Shown piece after piece: positions 42,304 to 52,690 of a DNA stretch of 64,000 bases. Every line of letters begins with the position of its first letter. Positions within the stretch are counted from its first letter, which is position 1. The notes under the pieces are model-generated. The model worked only from the letters and a program-made list of their open reading frames with translations, did no database searches and was not told where the DNA came from. The position numbers and the translations under genes are program-made. The stretch lies in the NCBI GenBank assembly GCA_034670405.1, contig JAXDDX010000052.1, positions 1,178,001-1,242,000 on the forward strand, read 5' to 3'. Source of the stretch: Hoplostethus atlanticus (lineage: Eukaryota > Chordata > Actinopteri > Trachichthyiformes > Trachichthyidae).

Positions 42304-42810
42304 CAGGCCTTTAGATTTAACTCTATAACTGGGTCCAATGCCAGGTCCGGTCCTCTCACCAGAACCAGTCCTCCTACTGTGATATTTATTTTTCCTGTGA
42401 AATGTCCAAATGCCTTTCCACTGACCAGACACCATATGTGTGATTGTAGTTGGATCTCAGCCTTTATATAGCACACAATCGCTGGTCACAGTTGTGTTAC
42501 TTGGGTAGCACATATACTTAATTTGAAACGATCTTCTCTGGGTGGTGGGTGGATGATTTATGCCTACATGCGTATTCGGATGACGTCAGAGCCGATCCGC
42601 GCATCACTAGTGTGTTCACTAGTGCCCTTTTCTTTTGAGCAGGAGGTGGTGTGTGGCTTGGCCTGCCGTGGTAGCACTTCAGGGAAAAGGTTGTCAAAAA
42701 AGACTTTGTAATTTCAACCACCTCAGCTGCTATTCCAAGTTGACCCACTTCACCCCTGCCTCTACTTGCTCCCTGGTACATCTCAAATCTGGACATATAG
42801 CCTGATGCAC
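42304..42810 (-). pseudogene. piggyBac (PGBD-type) transposase, distal part, with other sequence
   Basis: From 42810 downward on the minus strand the frame reads GASGYMSRFEMYQGASRGR, GQLGIAAEVV, then a shifted DNLFPEVLP. This matches the PGBD pattern G-SGY---F-VY-G and the FDN-F block, which carries a catalytic Asp. It joins in frame to the proximal part at 51036-51491, the break being the Harbinger H2 insertion. The area 42304-42650 has no clear transposase and includes the U6-like sequence. The element's left terminus was not found. Confidence 0.7.
42494..42536 (+). ncRNA. U6 snRNA-like pseudogene, 5' part
   Basis: GTGTTACTTGGGTAGCACAT followed by ATACTTAATTTGAAACGAT resembles the first ~43 nt of U6 (GTGCTCGCTTCGGCAGCACA, then ATACTAAAATTGGAACGAT). 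A TTTATATA box lies 23 bases upstream, near the usual Pol III U6 TATA position. Similarity ends at the point where U6 base-pairs with U4. Truncated, so probably inactive. Confidence 0.5.
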
Positions 42811-43458
42811 CAGAGGGGTGTTCCACAAAGCGAGTTTACCACCTTAGCCAGGCTTATTTCACTTAGTCTGGCTTATTTCAGGTTTATTTGGTTCCACAAA
42901 GCAAGCTCAGCATAGTTCAAGCTAAGTTGCTGTGGTAACTTATCCTTCGAAACTAGCCTGCCTTGGGGCAGGCTAAACCACAGTTAAAGCTTAATCAGTA
43001 CTCCCATAACACTGATCCGACTGGAACACAATGTTTTTCAAACAAGGTTCAGCCATCCTAATGTTCAACAATATTACCCTATACCCTACACTATCCAACA
43101 TAAAGTGTAACGTTAATAGAAAATAAAATATAATGATGTAGGCTGTATTGGGGATACAGTCACGGTTCAGAGCGTTGTTAGGCAACCCCATTTAACCATG
43201 AGTGTCCAGCAAGACCTCAAGTGCCATATTGCTTTTAGAAAACGGTTACAACCTATACAAATAATTATTTGATGACACAAATATTTAGCAAATTAATTGA
43301 AATAAGAATGTATCTTGTGAATATATGTCAAAATGTTTCCACAGTTGCTAGGAGATGCATTAACTGTTACTGTATGGGATTTACAGTCACTGTAGAACAC
43401 GCTTTCAGCCAATCAATTTCCAGGATGGAAACGTTTCATAAAAATATAATAATGTCCA

Positions 43459-43531
43459 GCGCGGAGAGCTCAGTCAATAGAGCATGAGACTCTCAGTCAT
43501 AGAGTTGTGAGTTCGATCTCCACATTGTGTC
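43459..43531 (+). tRNA. tRNA-Lys-like pseudogene inside Harbinger H2
   Basis: Homologous to 39893-39966: AGCTCAGTCAATAGAGC, ATGAGACTCTCAGTCATA and GTTCGATCT. The anticodon loop is again CTCTCAG. Surrounding Harbinger sequence also matches (GATGGAAAC, CATAAAAATATAAT upstream; AATAAGATAA and TATAGCCTTT downstream). The B box has one change and the stems are weak. It was in the common ancestor of both elements. Confidence 0.62.
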
Positions 43532-44248
43532 AAGTCATACATAGTGTAATGTAATAAGATAAATGTATAGCCTTTGCTAAATAAATTATTGTTGGTAGAT
43601 AATTAATTATTTAATATTATAATATTAATATATATATTATTTAACAGCAGAATTGCAAAAAAAAACAAAATATAAAATATATTGCCGGCTATTGTATTAA
43701 ATCCATAAAGCTTAAAAGAAGCAGAAGAAATGGGAATAAAGACGTTTAGGTATTCTCCTTTGCAGAGCGTTTTTTACAAAGGAGAATAGTTAATTCTGAG
43801 GAGCTTTTTGAGAGTTCTAGTTCCAGTGTTCTATTCTGGAACTGTCCCATTTTTAACCCTTTATGATGTCATCAATTAGAATGTTAGAATACATTAGAAT
43901 GCATTTTAGAATGATCCAACCGGGGTGACCGTACTCCTCAAAAAGGTTAAACTACTATATTTCCATTTGTGCTTCTAACCCATTCTAAAGAGCACCTGAT
44001 TCTTGTTGGTATGATTAAATACCCACGCAGTGTCTCATTATTATTCTCAATTAAAGGGTTTATATTAAGCTGGGCTCACACCACAAGTTTTAAAATCCTA
44101 ACCGATTTTGAAATCGGGTTGTATCACGCACATAAGCCCGGGCTCAGACTAGAGGAGAATTGGGCTGATTTATCCCCGATTTGCCGGAATCGGCGGAGTA
44201 ATCTGGATGGGACCTTGGTCGGCACCGATGTTCGGCACCGATTATCTG
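43532..44248. other. Harbinger interior and start of an unclassified element X
   Basis: A strong hairpin TTCTCCTTTG...CAAAGGAGAA lies at 43752-43788. Around 44070 another repeat starts (GGGCTCACACCACAAG), which resumes at 47166 after the piggyBac and ends with a MADF-like fragment. No complete gene. Confidence 0.45.
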
Positions 44249-45226
44249 TTAACCCTTATGCCCTGCTAAGAAAAAGTTACATTGGGACTGTTAACTACAA
44301 GATTTGTATTTTGAACTTTAAACTGCAATAAAATTATGAAAGATCAATATTTTCCCCCAATTTTTTTAAAAATTTTTTCATGAAGGGGTTCTTGTTTAAT
44401 TTATATCATGATTTAATTAATCACAATTAAAAATTAACCCTTTAGATGCCAGTTTTGATCATAACCACTAACCGCTTTTTTGAAAAATACACTATAATTC
44501 AATATTCTAAAAACAAATTTGACTTTGATTATTATTAGTATCACCGGCTGACCCATCTGAATAATAAGTGAGAAGATTGATTTTGGTGCATTATTACTTT
44601 TTGTATAATGTCAGATTGAAAAAAAAAGTTACGTTGGGACTGTTAACTACAAGATTTGTATTTTGAACTTTAAACTGCAATAAAATTATGAAAGATCAAT
44701 ATTTTTCCCCAATTTTTTTTTTTTTTTTTTTTTCATGAAGGGGTTCTTGTTTAATTTATATCATGATTTAATTAATCACAATTAAAAATTAACCCTTTAG
44801 ATGCCAGTTTTGATCATATACCACTAACCGCTTTTTTGAAAAATACACTAAAATACACTATAATTCAATATTCTAAAAACAAATTTGACTTTGATTATTA
44901 TTAGTATCACCGGCTGACCCATCTGAATAATAAGTGAGAAGATTGATTTTGGTGCATTATTACTTTTTGTATAATGTCAGATTGAAAAAAAAAGTTACGT
45001 TGGGACTGTTAACTACAAGATTTGTACCATAGACTTCCATTATAACCACATTTTTTGACCCCCCCTTTAAATTAAAGTGAATAAAAGATTTTGCCTTTAA
45101 TTTCCCGTTTTTCTACAGCAAACTCCATGCAGTTTTGTAAAATTAAAGAGAATTACAAATTCATCAAAACAGACATCACCTTAACCCCAGCGAGAAGAAC
45201 GAGGGAAAATCGTGTGTGTGTGTCTG

Positions 45227-45261
<35 letters not shown>

Positions 45262-45279
45262 GTCTGTGTCTAATGTCCG

Positions 45280-46380
45280 TCAGTGCACGGTGTGCACACA
45301 GGAGACCAGTGCTCCCTGCAGCCCCTCCATCAGCTGGAGGACCACCCTTTGGCCCTGCCCCACCTCTCTAACACTCCCCTGCTTGCCGGTATATGGATCC
45401 ATTTTCCAGGCGTATGAGGTCTTTGCGTCGCACGCTGCCCAGATCTTCAAGCCATATTTAGCTGGCTTTTGCGGCATATATTGCCGAAACTTACATCTGC
45501 CTCGGAACAACAGGAGCTGCTCATCAATTGTGATGTCGATGCCTGGATTGAAGAGAATCTGCAGCTGATGCACCCACATCCCCCAGAGTGGCTCAATGGC
45601 AGCTAACCTGGAGAACTTCAATCGCCTAGGCCGGGTGAGCCTGTCATCAAAACGGATTGCCTGCATCAGTTCTTCGAATCTGAACTGTGACATTGTTGCT
45701 CGAAAAACCGGCCGACCTGTTTGTTCATCCCACAACGACCGCACGCTCTCACCTCTGGAGCGGTAAACACCGGCGAGCAGCAGAAGCCCCAAGAAAGCTC
45801 TCAGCTCTGTCTCCTCCACATATTTCCAGGGCTTTGCCCTGGGGGTCCGCTGCATGTAGAGGTTTGTATTTTTCAAAATCTCCTGCATGATTTTCTCTGT
45901 CATCAGTAAATTCCATGTGGATTCAATGTCCTTCATCCGGGCAGTTGCAAATCGAGTTGGACCTGGCTGGGGGATTACAGGGGGGACATAACGCCGCATG
46001 ACATCAGCAGTGCCAGACCAACTGATTTCCCCATCCTTGGACCACAAACCATTCTCCAGTCCACCATCATCATCATCATCATCACCAGAGTCTGAACTGT
46101 CTGAACTTGGTGGGGGCACCCAGGCTTCACTGGCAGTTTCAGTGTCAGACTCAGTGGAGTCCATCTCCTCATCTGGGGAAGAGTAGTCTGGGCTGGAGTC
46201 ACGGGAGGTAGGCTCTGGTGCTCTGGAGGAAGAAGCCATCGGAGAAGCCTGGGAATCAGCCACGGATTCCCTCGGGGCTGGAGCTGTTGACCGCTGACCT
46301 GCCAAGTCGGGCCGACGGCCACGGATGTTGTCAGCGCTGAGCTGGGTGCAGGATTTGCCATAAAATCTGTGCTTGTCCAT
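45280..46380 (-). pseudogene. piggyBac transposase, C-terminally truncated
   Basis: The frame begins MDKHRFYGKSCTQLSADNI, has a Ser/Asp-rich acidic region (residues ~50-110, including a run of seven Asp), and then the DDE_Tnp_1_7-type core: IESTWNLLMTEKIMQEI, ELRAFLGLLLLAGVYR, FRFEELMQAIRFDDR, ITIDEQLLLFRGR (first catalytic Asp) and FRQYMPQKPAKYGLKIW. It stops just after VVLQLMEGLQG, where a (TGTC)n/(GTGT)n repeat (45208-45270) replaces the sequence. The later catalytic Asps and the Cys-rich C terminus are lost, so this copy cannot transpose itself. Confidence 0.88.
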
Positions 46381-46507
46381 GGCTGCCAGATTAGAAATGT
46401 ACTTTTCTGGTACTGGGTGTATTTATAAGCTTTAGAGCAGCCGCACCTGCATAAACAAAACTCCTGCCTTCTCAACCTTGTTTACATTGAAGTTGAGGGG
46501 AGGGGAG

Positions 46508-46509
<2 letters not shown>

Positions 46510-46547
<38 letters not shown>

Positions 46548-46582
46548 GTGTGTGAATGTGTGCGTGTGTGTGTGTGTGTGTA
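46510..46582 (+). repeat. (GT)n microsatellite
   Basis: A mostly pure GT run upstream of the piggyBac transposase gene start, with a related CA run at 46640-46670. ORFs of poly-Thr/His type on the minus strand here are artefacts of the repeat. Confidence 0.9.
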
Positions 46583-47165
46583 TGAGAGGAGAGAAATAGA
46601 GGGGGTACGGATTTGCAGCCCAATTATCTGATGACACATACAACACACACACACACATACACACACACAATCTTATTTTGTCATGAACATGCAGGTAGCA
46701 GTCTTTACTATACATCAAAACCATTTTAGTTGAAATTTTTTTTTTTTGAACTGGTTTGCAGCCATGAATTACACAAGGATGCCAATTTGTTGGTCAGTGG
46801 GGGAGGGGCTAAAATGGGGCAATTTTGTGATTGACTTTATTTTTACAAAACTTCATGAAGTTTGCTGCAGAGAAAAGGGAAATTACAGACAAAATCATTT
46901 TTCACTTTAATTTAAAGGGGGGGGGGGTCAAAAAATGTGGTTATAATGGAAGTCTATGGTACAAATCTTGTAGTTAACAGTCCCAACGTAAAAAACATTT
47001 CACACAGTCAAAATACAGTGGATGAAACTCAAAAATTCCAAAATTCATTGAAAAACATTGAAAATCCTTACCAATTTCATGGCTAGGGAACAATCACAGC
47101 CAAAATTACCTCAATAAATGCACCTCACAACTACACAAATTTCCTTAACAGGGCATAAGGGTTAA

Positions 47166-47430
47166 TGTGAGGGGTTTACAGATCCGATCTTAAACCTCCA
47201 GATCTGCATGTTTGATATCTAGGATTTAATATCGGGATGATTATGTCACTGCTTTCCGAGCGGGACCACACTAGCCAATGAGAGAGAAAATCTACAAGGA
47301 CACGGAAGTGAATGAAGAAACAACAACAACAAGCTGTTGTACGGGTGCGTTGGACAGCTGAGATGGAGGAAAGGCTTGTAGATATGTGGCAAGAACACAA
47401 CTGCCTATATAATGTGTCTTCCAAGCACGG
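47166..47430 (+). pseudogene. Element X remainder with MADF/Myb-like N-terminal fragment
   Basis: After the piggyBac the interrupted repeat X resumes. At about 47350-47425 the plus strand reads VRWTAEMEERLVDMWQEHN, then CLYNVSS, the start of a MADF-type (Myb/SANT-like) DNA-binding domain often carried by fish DNA transposons. It is cut off after SSKH. Confidence 0.5.
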
Positions 47431-48790
47431 GCGCCGGATTCATTTCAGAAGGGCAGGGGCTAAAAAGAGTGTGTATGTGTAGCGGTAGATAGACCGGAGA
47501 CTCCGGAGACGCAGTAAACATCTGCGGAGTAACTATAGCTTGCTTGCACAACAGGCTGGCGGACGCCGTCATCTCCACATTTGGAGAAAGTTACAAACTG
47601 TTTGACAGCAGCAAAGAATTAACCACTCTATTGTTGTACCAATCTGCATTAAAGTACCTTTCTCTTTGGACAAACGATCTAGCGGTCTCCTTTTTGTCTA
47701 CAATTAGCTGTCAAACGGGTAAAGCTGTCTCTATGTCCCGACAACAACCCTCCAGCCAGTCGGAGCCAGCGCTAGCCTGTTTCGGTTCAATGGTGGTTTG
47801 ACAGTCTCAGCGGGCACAGAGCTGCTGCTTTGGGGTTCTTCTGGCTGCCGCTGCACTGGTTCTAGGGTTGGAGGGCCAGACTCCAACGGAGTTGTGGATG
47901 TCAGGGATGTAACATTATTCACGTTGAAGTTCAGTTTTGTTTGACTGTATTTTCCTTTCTGATGCACTGGTTCTTTTGACATGTTTGCAGAAGCATATTT
48001 GCAATTTAGATAGTTATGGTTAGTTCAGCTAGTTTAACGGCTCACTGTAAACAAGGTAACACACATCACAGCATTGAAACTTTATTGGTTGCAATGTACA
48101 CTATGCATTTGATTCTGTCCTCTTTGATTGGATTAAAATGTAAATATTCTTCCTGTTTTATGTTTGCCTGCTTTATTTTACCTAATGTGGGCGGGAATGA
48201 ATGAAAGGTCTTTTACCTTACGTGTTGGTACAGTGATTCTTTCTCAGTGCAAAGCATTAGTAAAGCAAGTTGCACCGGTTTCACCATGTCAGTCTACATT
48301 TTGTTTACATCTACTTCCCTGTGAGATCACGCAAGGTGGTGCATTCATGCTCCCTCTGGCACGATAATCTTAGTAATATCCTATAGTGTGTGATGCACCA
48401 TTATTTTCAGATCTTGTAGTCTGTGCATGTTTGAGATTAGAGAGAACAACATCTGTGAAGATTCTCCTTATTCTCCTCTCTCCACAGCATCAACGTTCAG
48501 GTATGGTCCGACTAGCTGACATAAGTTTTGTAGGCTACTGTATAACAAACTATAAGTGGGGCGCGCTCTAGTGGTTCTGTTCCTACTGCATTAAAGTAAA
48601 ATGTAGGCCTATTGCAACCTCCTCTGTAGTCTACAGTTTATCAGAATGTCATTTTGAATAGGATAAATGTATTTTTTTTCTTTCTCCACAACTACAAATG
48701 AAGTTCCTTACATCCCTCCTTGACATGTTTTGTTAGGCCTAGATTATTATTCTAATAGGCCTACTAGAATAAACTGTTACATTATTGCAG
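47431..48790 (-). pseudogene. Likely hAT (ZMYM1-like) remnant and unassigned DNA
   Basis: Near 47431 CGGGCGCCGGATTC...AGAAGGGCAGGGGC resembles the start of the hAT element at 61843. On the minus strand 47982-47731 reads MSKEPVHQKGKYSQTKLNF, NVNNVTSLTSTTPLES and a Pro/Glu-rich part, like the N-terminal exon of such a transposase. The C-terminal part is missing. 48000-48790 has no recognised gene; its end is the intron before the HARBI1-like exon. Confidence 0.4.
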
Positions 48791-49341
48791 ATGATCTGCA
48801 ATGCTGATTGTGTAATTAGCAACGTGGTAGCCAAATGGCCTGGCTCAGTCCACGATTCAAGAATCTTTCAGACTTAATCACTTTCCCTCCGACTGGCACA
48901 AGGTAGACTACCCCTGTAATACCAAACAGTTTTAAAATCTCATAGCTAGAACTATTGGTTGTTCTGTTCTGTCCAGGCGAATTCACTGGCGTGTTGCTGG
49001 GAGACAAGGGTTATGCCTGCCAGCCGTATCTCCTGACCCCATATCAGGACCCTCAGACAGTGGCAGAGCACAACTTCAATGCAGCCCATTCACTCACAAG
49101 GGGTCGGATTGAAATTGGTCAGCTGAAATCCAGGTTCCAGTGCCTGCACCACCTGAGGGTCACCCCGCAAAGGGCCTGCGACATCATTGTTGCATGTACA
49201 GTGCTCCACAACGTCGCCTGCCTCAGAAAGGAAAGGGTTCCCAGAGTGACTGCGGAGCAGGATTGGGGCGATGATGTACTTGCGGACCATGAGAATGGAA
49301 GACGTATGCGGGATGTCTACGCAAACAATTTTTTTGCTTAA
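48791..49341 (+). pseudogene. HARBI1-like Harbinger transposase, last two exons
   Basis: Exon A (48791-48902, acceptor TTATTGCAG, donor GTAGAC) reads CVISNVVAKWPGSVHDSRIF, then a stop (QT*) before SLRLAQG. Exon B (48977-49341, acceptor CTGTCCAG) completes the Gly codon and reads EFTGVLLGDKGYACQPYLLT (G-D-x-G-Y-P/A block with the second catalytic Asp), HNFNAAHSLTRGRIEI, LKSRFQCL, RACDIIVACTVLHNVA to a TAA at 49339-49341. These are the signature blocks of the DDE nuclease of PIF/Harbinger. The stop in exon A and missing 5' exons make it inactive. Confidence 0.85.
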
Positions 49342-50089
49342 TTTTGTGTTCCCTTTTTTATTTTTTTCCACCCTTACATAAATGAATGTCAGTTGCCTTT
49401 TTTCCACATTTTAATTTCCCCTTAAAAAGAAATAAGAAGAATAAAACAGAAATCAATTTGGCATATTTTATTTCAGGTTGAAGTTGCATAAGTTGATTAA
49501 ATATTGTCACAAATCACAAAGGCTTGTGTGTTGTCATTGTCTTCATTAGTTCAACTTGCAATTTAACTTTCTGAAGTTGTTGGATTTCCAGTTCCAATTT
49601 CCTCATCTTCTGTGCTGGATCTCCACATCTTTCGCTTCAATATCTTTTAAAAGATGTCTTTTATATATGGTTTTAATGTCTGAATCCTGTAAGACCAGGG
49701 ACATTTTAATTAATTCTTTAGTTATATTCTTGGCACTGTGTTGCATACATTTGTCAATACTCACATCAGTGATCGTAGCCTGAGAGGATCCTGGATGGTT
49801 ATCAAATATGTTTGTAGAATGCACTATGAGCACCACAAGAAGTAGTTTTAAATGTGTAATTTGCAAAAATGGCTTACAGACCTTGAAGACACAGAGACAG
49901 TCTCCTCATCTTCCTCCCTAAATGGGCCTTCACCCTGCAACATTTAATAGAACTTAGACAGGATTAATGATCACCATTTAACAGTGACAAGTCAGTACTT
50001 TTAAACACTCATACTCACAGGGTCCTGGACATTTTCAGGTGGCTCCAGAAGGCATACAAAATTTCCCTGAACTATAAAACAAAACATGT
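49342..50089. other. Harbinger inter-gene region
   Basis: It lies between the convergent HARBI1-like and SANT/Myb-like genes. Minus-strand text such as EDEETVSVSSR at ~49880-49920 probably belongs to the C-terminal part of the SANT/Myb-like gene. Otherwise nothing distinct. Confidence 0.4.
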
Positions 50090-50807
50090 TAGAGCAGAGA
50101 TGTTGGTCAAGAGGATGCAAATACATAAAGCAATCGTTTAGGCCAACCTTTTATGTATGGACTCCAACCACTGGGTGGTATGGAGTCTGTGGAGGTCGCC
50201 CCCCCGCTATTCCCTCCATGACAGGCCTCCCCTTATTTAGAGCAAGTGCCAGCTCCTCTGCCGGGGTGAAGTCGGCTGGTGGTGGCACACCCCCAGTACC
50301 AGCCACATCACTCCTTTTTTATTGAACAAACATGATGAAATCAGACAGTTAGCATCATGGTGCTTATACATAAATGCTTATATGTGGGCGTAATACTTAC
50401 CATTCTGAACTATATTTTTGTATTTTATTTTGACCTGCTGCCATGTCCTCTTCACCCCATTCAAGTTGTTTCTGTATGAAAGTGTATTTATTATTTCTTC
50501 AATAAAAAGCATTTGATTTAAAACGTTCTCTAAATACTAGTGGTAAATTTACAGTCTTGGGGTTTTACATATGGCATTGTTTCATTTAAATAGATCTATC
50601 CAATTTGTTAGTTTTTAATCAATTAATTACTTACACATTCAATCGATCGTTAGTTTGTTGCCAAGTTTCCTCCCTCCCTTTAGTTATGGAAAGCGTATTT
50701 CCTTTTTTCATTATTGCATCTCTGAATTCTCCGTAGAGCACCACTAAAAGTTGCTGCTCAGTGGCTGTGAACAGTGCGGCTCTCTCTTTCCAGTCTTTTT
50801 TTGCCAT
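50090..50807 (-). CDS. SANT/Myb-like protein of Harbinger H2
   Basis: Exon 1 (50807-50635) starts MAKKDWKERAALFTATEQQ, LLVVLYGEFRDAIMKKGNT, REETWQQTNDRLN. The donor GTAAGT leads to exon 2 (50471-50401), phase-compatible: NNLNGVKRTWQQVKIKYKN, IVQN. A third segment (50330-50110) reads DVAGTGGVPPPADFTPAEEL, ALALNKGRPVMEGIAGG. The exon 2 to 3 joint is off by one base with the obvious acceptor, so the copy may be damaged. In active Harbingers this trihelix-like protein binds the transposase and the transposon ends. Confidence 0.7.
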
Positions 50808-51032
50808 GATGAATCGATCAGATCGATGATCGACCTCTCGGGCTGCTAAAATAAACTGTACAACTGTGCACGCGCAATTATCTGGATTGCTTGAACCTGG
50901 CTTTGATTAGCCAGATCACGTTAGCTTAGCTTCGTGGAACCGCTTTAGCCCTGATTGGCTTGTTAGGTTAACTCAAACCAGGCTTGCGAGGTTAATCGCC
51001 ACTTTTCTAAACCTGCTTTGTGGAACAGGCCC

Positions 51033-52234
51033 CAGCTCTTACCCACACTTTGAAACCCCAAGGCTTGTTTTTTTTTGGAATGTACTGTTTTGTTGAGTGC
51101 CGGCCCTTGAAGGGAATTATCTGCTCATCCACAGACTGGAACTCCTCTGGCTCCAGGGCTGCAGCTCAACTAGTAATGGGTGAATTTTGAAGAATTTGTC
51201 ATCATGGCCATCCAATGCGTTGTCAACAAAGTGGAGGTACCTCATGATGTCCTCAAATCTGTTGACATTTTGACGAAGCCCTGGATTAGATGACCAATAC
51301 ATGTGGTTTCTTGGGTATTTTATGTATGACATCAGGTTGATTCCCAGAAAGACTTTCAACTCTGATGTAGTAAGGCCAAGGTTGTGTTTTCCATTCTGAA
51401 ATGCATACAGGTTCGTTTGGAAGACAATTTGATCTATACGTTTCTCAGGAAAGAGATTTGAGAAGATCTCAATAGGCTGCTCATCCTGCACATGAAGCTC
51501 GTACTTTCCCTGAAATGTGGGTGGGACCCCCTCAAACTCATTGTCCTTACACTTCTAGGTTCTCCTTTTCTGTTTGGGGGGGGGGGGGGTGTCACCTGTT
51601 TATATTCATACACAGGTGAGCACAAATACACACACACAAACACACACACCCTCCCACCACACACACAAATGCAATCATGCACACACATCCTTATCCTTGT
51701 ATAGTCCGACACTTTTATATGACCTTATAAATATGTAAGCATTGAAATAAATTATAAAATCTGAAGACTATTTAATATTGCTGTTTAATAAAACTATTCA
51801 AGTGTAAATTATATCATAATTTTAAATAAAACATTCGAAATAAGGCGGAATCTAAATATAGGCCCAAATGGCGCATAACGTCCACTGGAGTGGACAGATG
51901 TATTTTCAGTCAAAAATATTATTAAAATCTGTATAAAAGTATTTCTAACATCTTATTTAGTTGAAAAATACCTGTCTGGTTTTCTGAGAATAAAGGGATT
52001 TATTTAGGGAGTTATTCCTGAAGTACCTGAAGTGCATCTCCTCTTCCCTCCGCCATTTTTAATTTATTTATGCAATATCTCACAACGACAAAGAGATACA
52101 AAGATAATAATCAAATGGAATTGTGGACAACGCTTTGGGGATCCGCCACCTGGTGGTTGGGACATGGTATTAAAACTTAAATGGTTCAAAATGGCTTCCA
52201 AATATCTGTCCACTGTAGTGGACACCATGCAGGG
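51033..52234 (-). mobile_element. piggyBac (PGBD-type) element, right portion
   Basis: The right end CCATGCAGGG is bordered by TTAA (52235-52238). Hyphenated palindromes of type GTCCACTnnAGTGGAC occur at 51874-51889 and 52208-52223 and look like subterminal transposase sites. The transposase begins on the minus strand near 51491. Harbinger H2 splits the gene, whose distal part is at 42650-42810. The 51570-51680 tract is a G-run plus CA-rich repeat. Confidence 0.75.
51036..51491 (-). pseudogene. PGBD-type transposase, proximal part
   Basis: The frame from 51491 reads EQPIEIFSNLFPEKRIDQIV, FQTNLYAFQ, ELKVFLGINLMSYIKYPR, MYWSSNPGLRQNVN, MRYLHFVDNALDGHDDKFFK and IHPLLVE. A shift near 51150 is followed by SVDEQIIPFKGRHSTKQYIP (first catalytic Asp) up to the Harbinger H2 border at 51033-51035. 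The N-terminal region is missing or too diverged to see. Confidence 0.8.
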
Positions 52235-52238
52235 TTAA

Positions 52239-52690
52239 ACAAAATTAGTTGTGATTTTATTGTGTCTGAGGGATGGTATTTGTTACATATCTGACTGATT
52301 TGTGTTTGATGACATATGTTTGTGCTACGCCACGTGGATACGGACTGAAGTGCACCACTTTAGTAATGGGTCATGGACCTAAGAGTTTAGCTTTATGTTT
52401 TTTGTTTATGCGCCGTGTTAGAGTGTTGGAGTGGAAACGTGTGGAAGTTTGAATATAATTTGATATGATAACCTTTGATTGTCTACTACAGAGAAACTTA
52501 ATTGTTTAGTCAGGAGACTGAATGGCTACCATATACCCATCTAGTCATGGCTGCTGGTGGATCAGTCTGGCAGTGTCGGACGGGTTGAGGCTGTGGTTTA
52601 ATCCCTATTTTGACCACGTTGTCTCTGTGCAGTATAAGTTTTAGTTATTTGTTCGATACCTTTTGAGTTTAATGGAAATTATGGAACCCT
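52239..52690. other. Unassigned DNA before the L1-type LINE
   Basis: I see no clear gene. The LINE's 5' part may already start here but has no readable coding sequence. Confidence 0.35.

Larger units (their letters stand above)
44253..47161 (-). mobile_element. piggyBac transposon with TTAA duplication
   Basis: Ends are CCCTTATGCCCTG and its exact inverted copy (47149-47161), each bordered by TTAA (44249-44252, 47162-47165). Long subterminal inverted repeats follow: GTTACGTTGGGACTGTTAAC and ~150 further bases at 44995-45160 match in inverted form 46790-47000. The left end is expanded: a ~360 bp block starting GTTACRTTGGGACTG occurs at 44276, 44630 and 44994. The transposase is on the minus strand and truncated. 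Confidence 0.9.
42814..51032. mobile_element. Harbinger element (copy H2), carrying HARBI1-like and SANT/Myb-like genes
   Basis: The left end AGGGGTGTTCCACAAAGCGA and right end, inverted, GGGGCCTGTTCCACAAAGCA enclose 8.2 kb. CAG flanks both sides (42811-42813, 51033-51035), and removal restores the PGBD reading frame (KVWVRA-GASGY in the family pattern). It keeps the 3' half of a HARBI1-like transposase (48791-49341, +), a SANT/Myb-like gene (minus, from 50807), and a tRNA-like passenger. Other elements inserted between about 43.7 and 48.7 kb account for the excess length. Confidence 0.82.

Noticed and set aside
46432..46724. Thr/His-rich minus-strand ORFs
   Set aside because: They are translations of (CA)n/(GT)n microsatellites.
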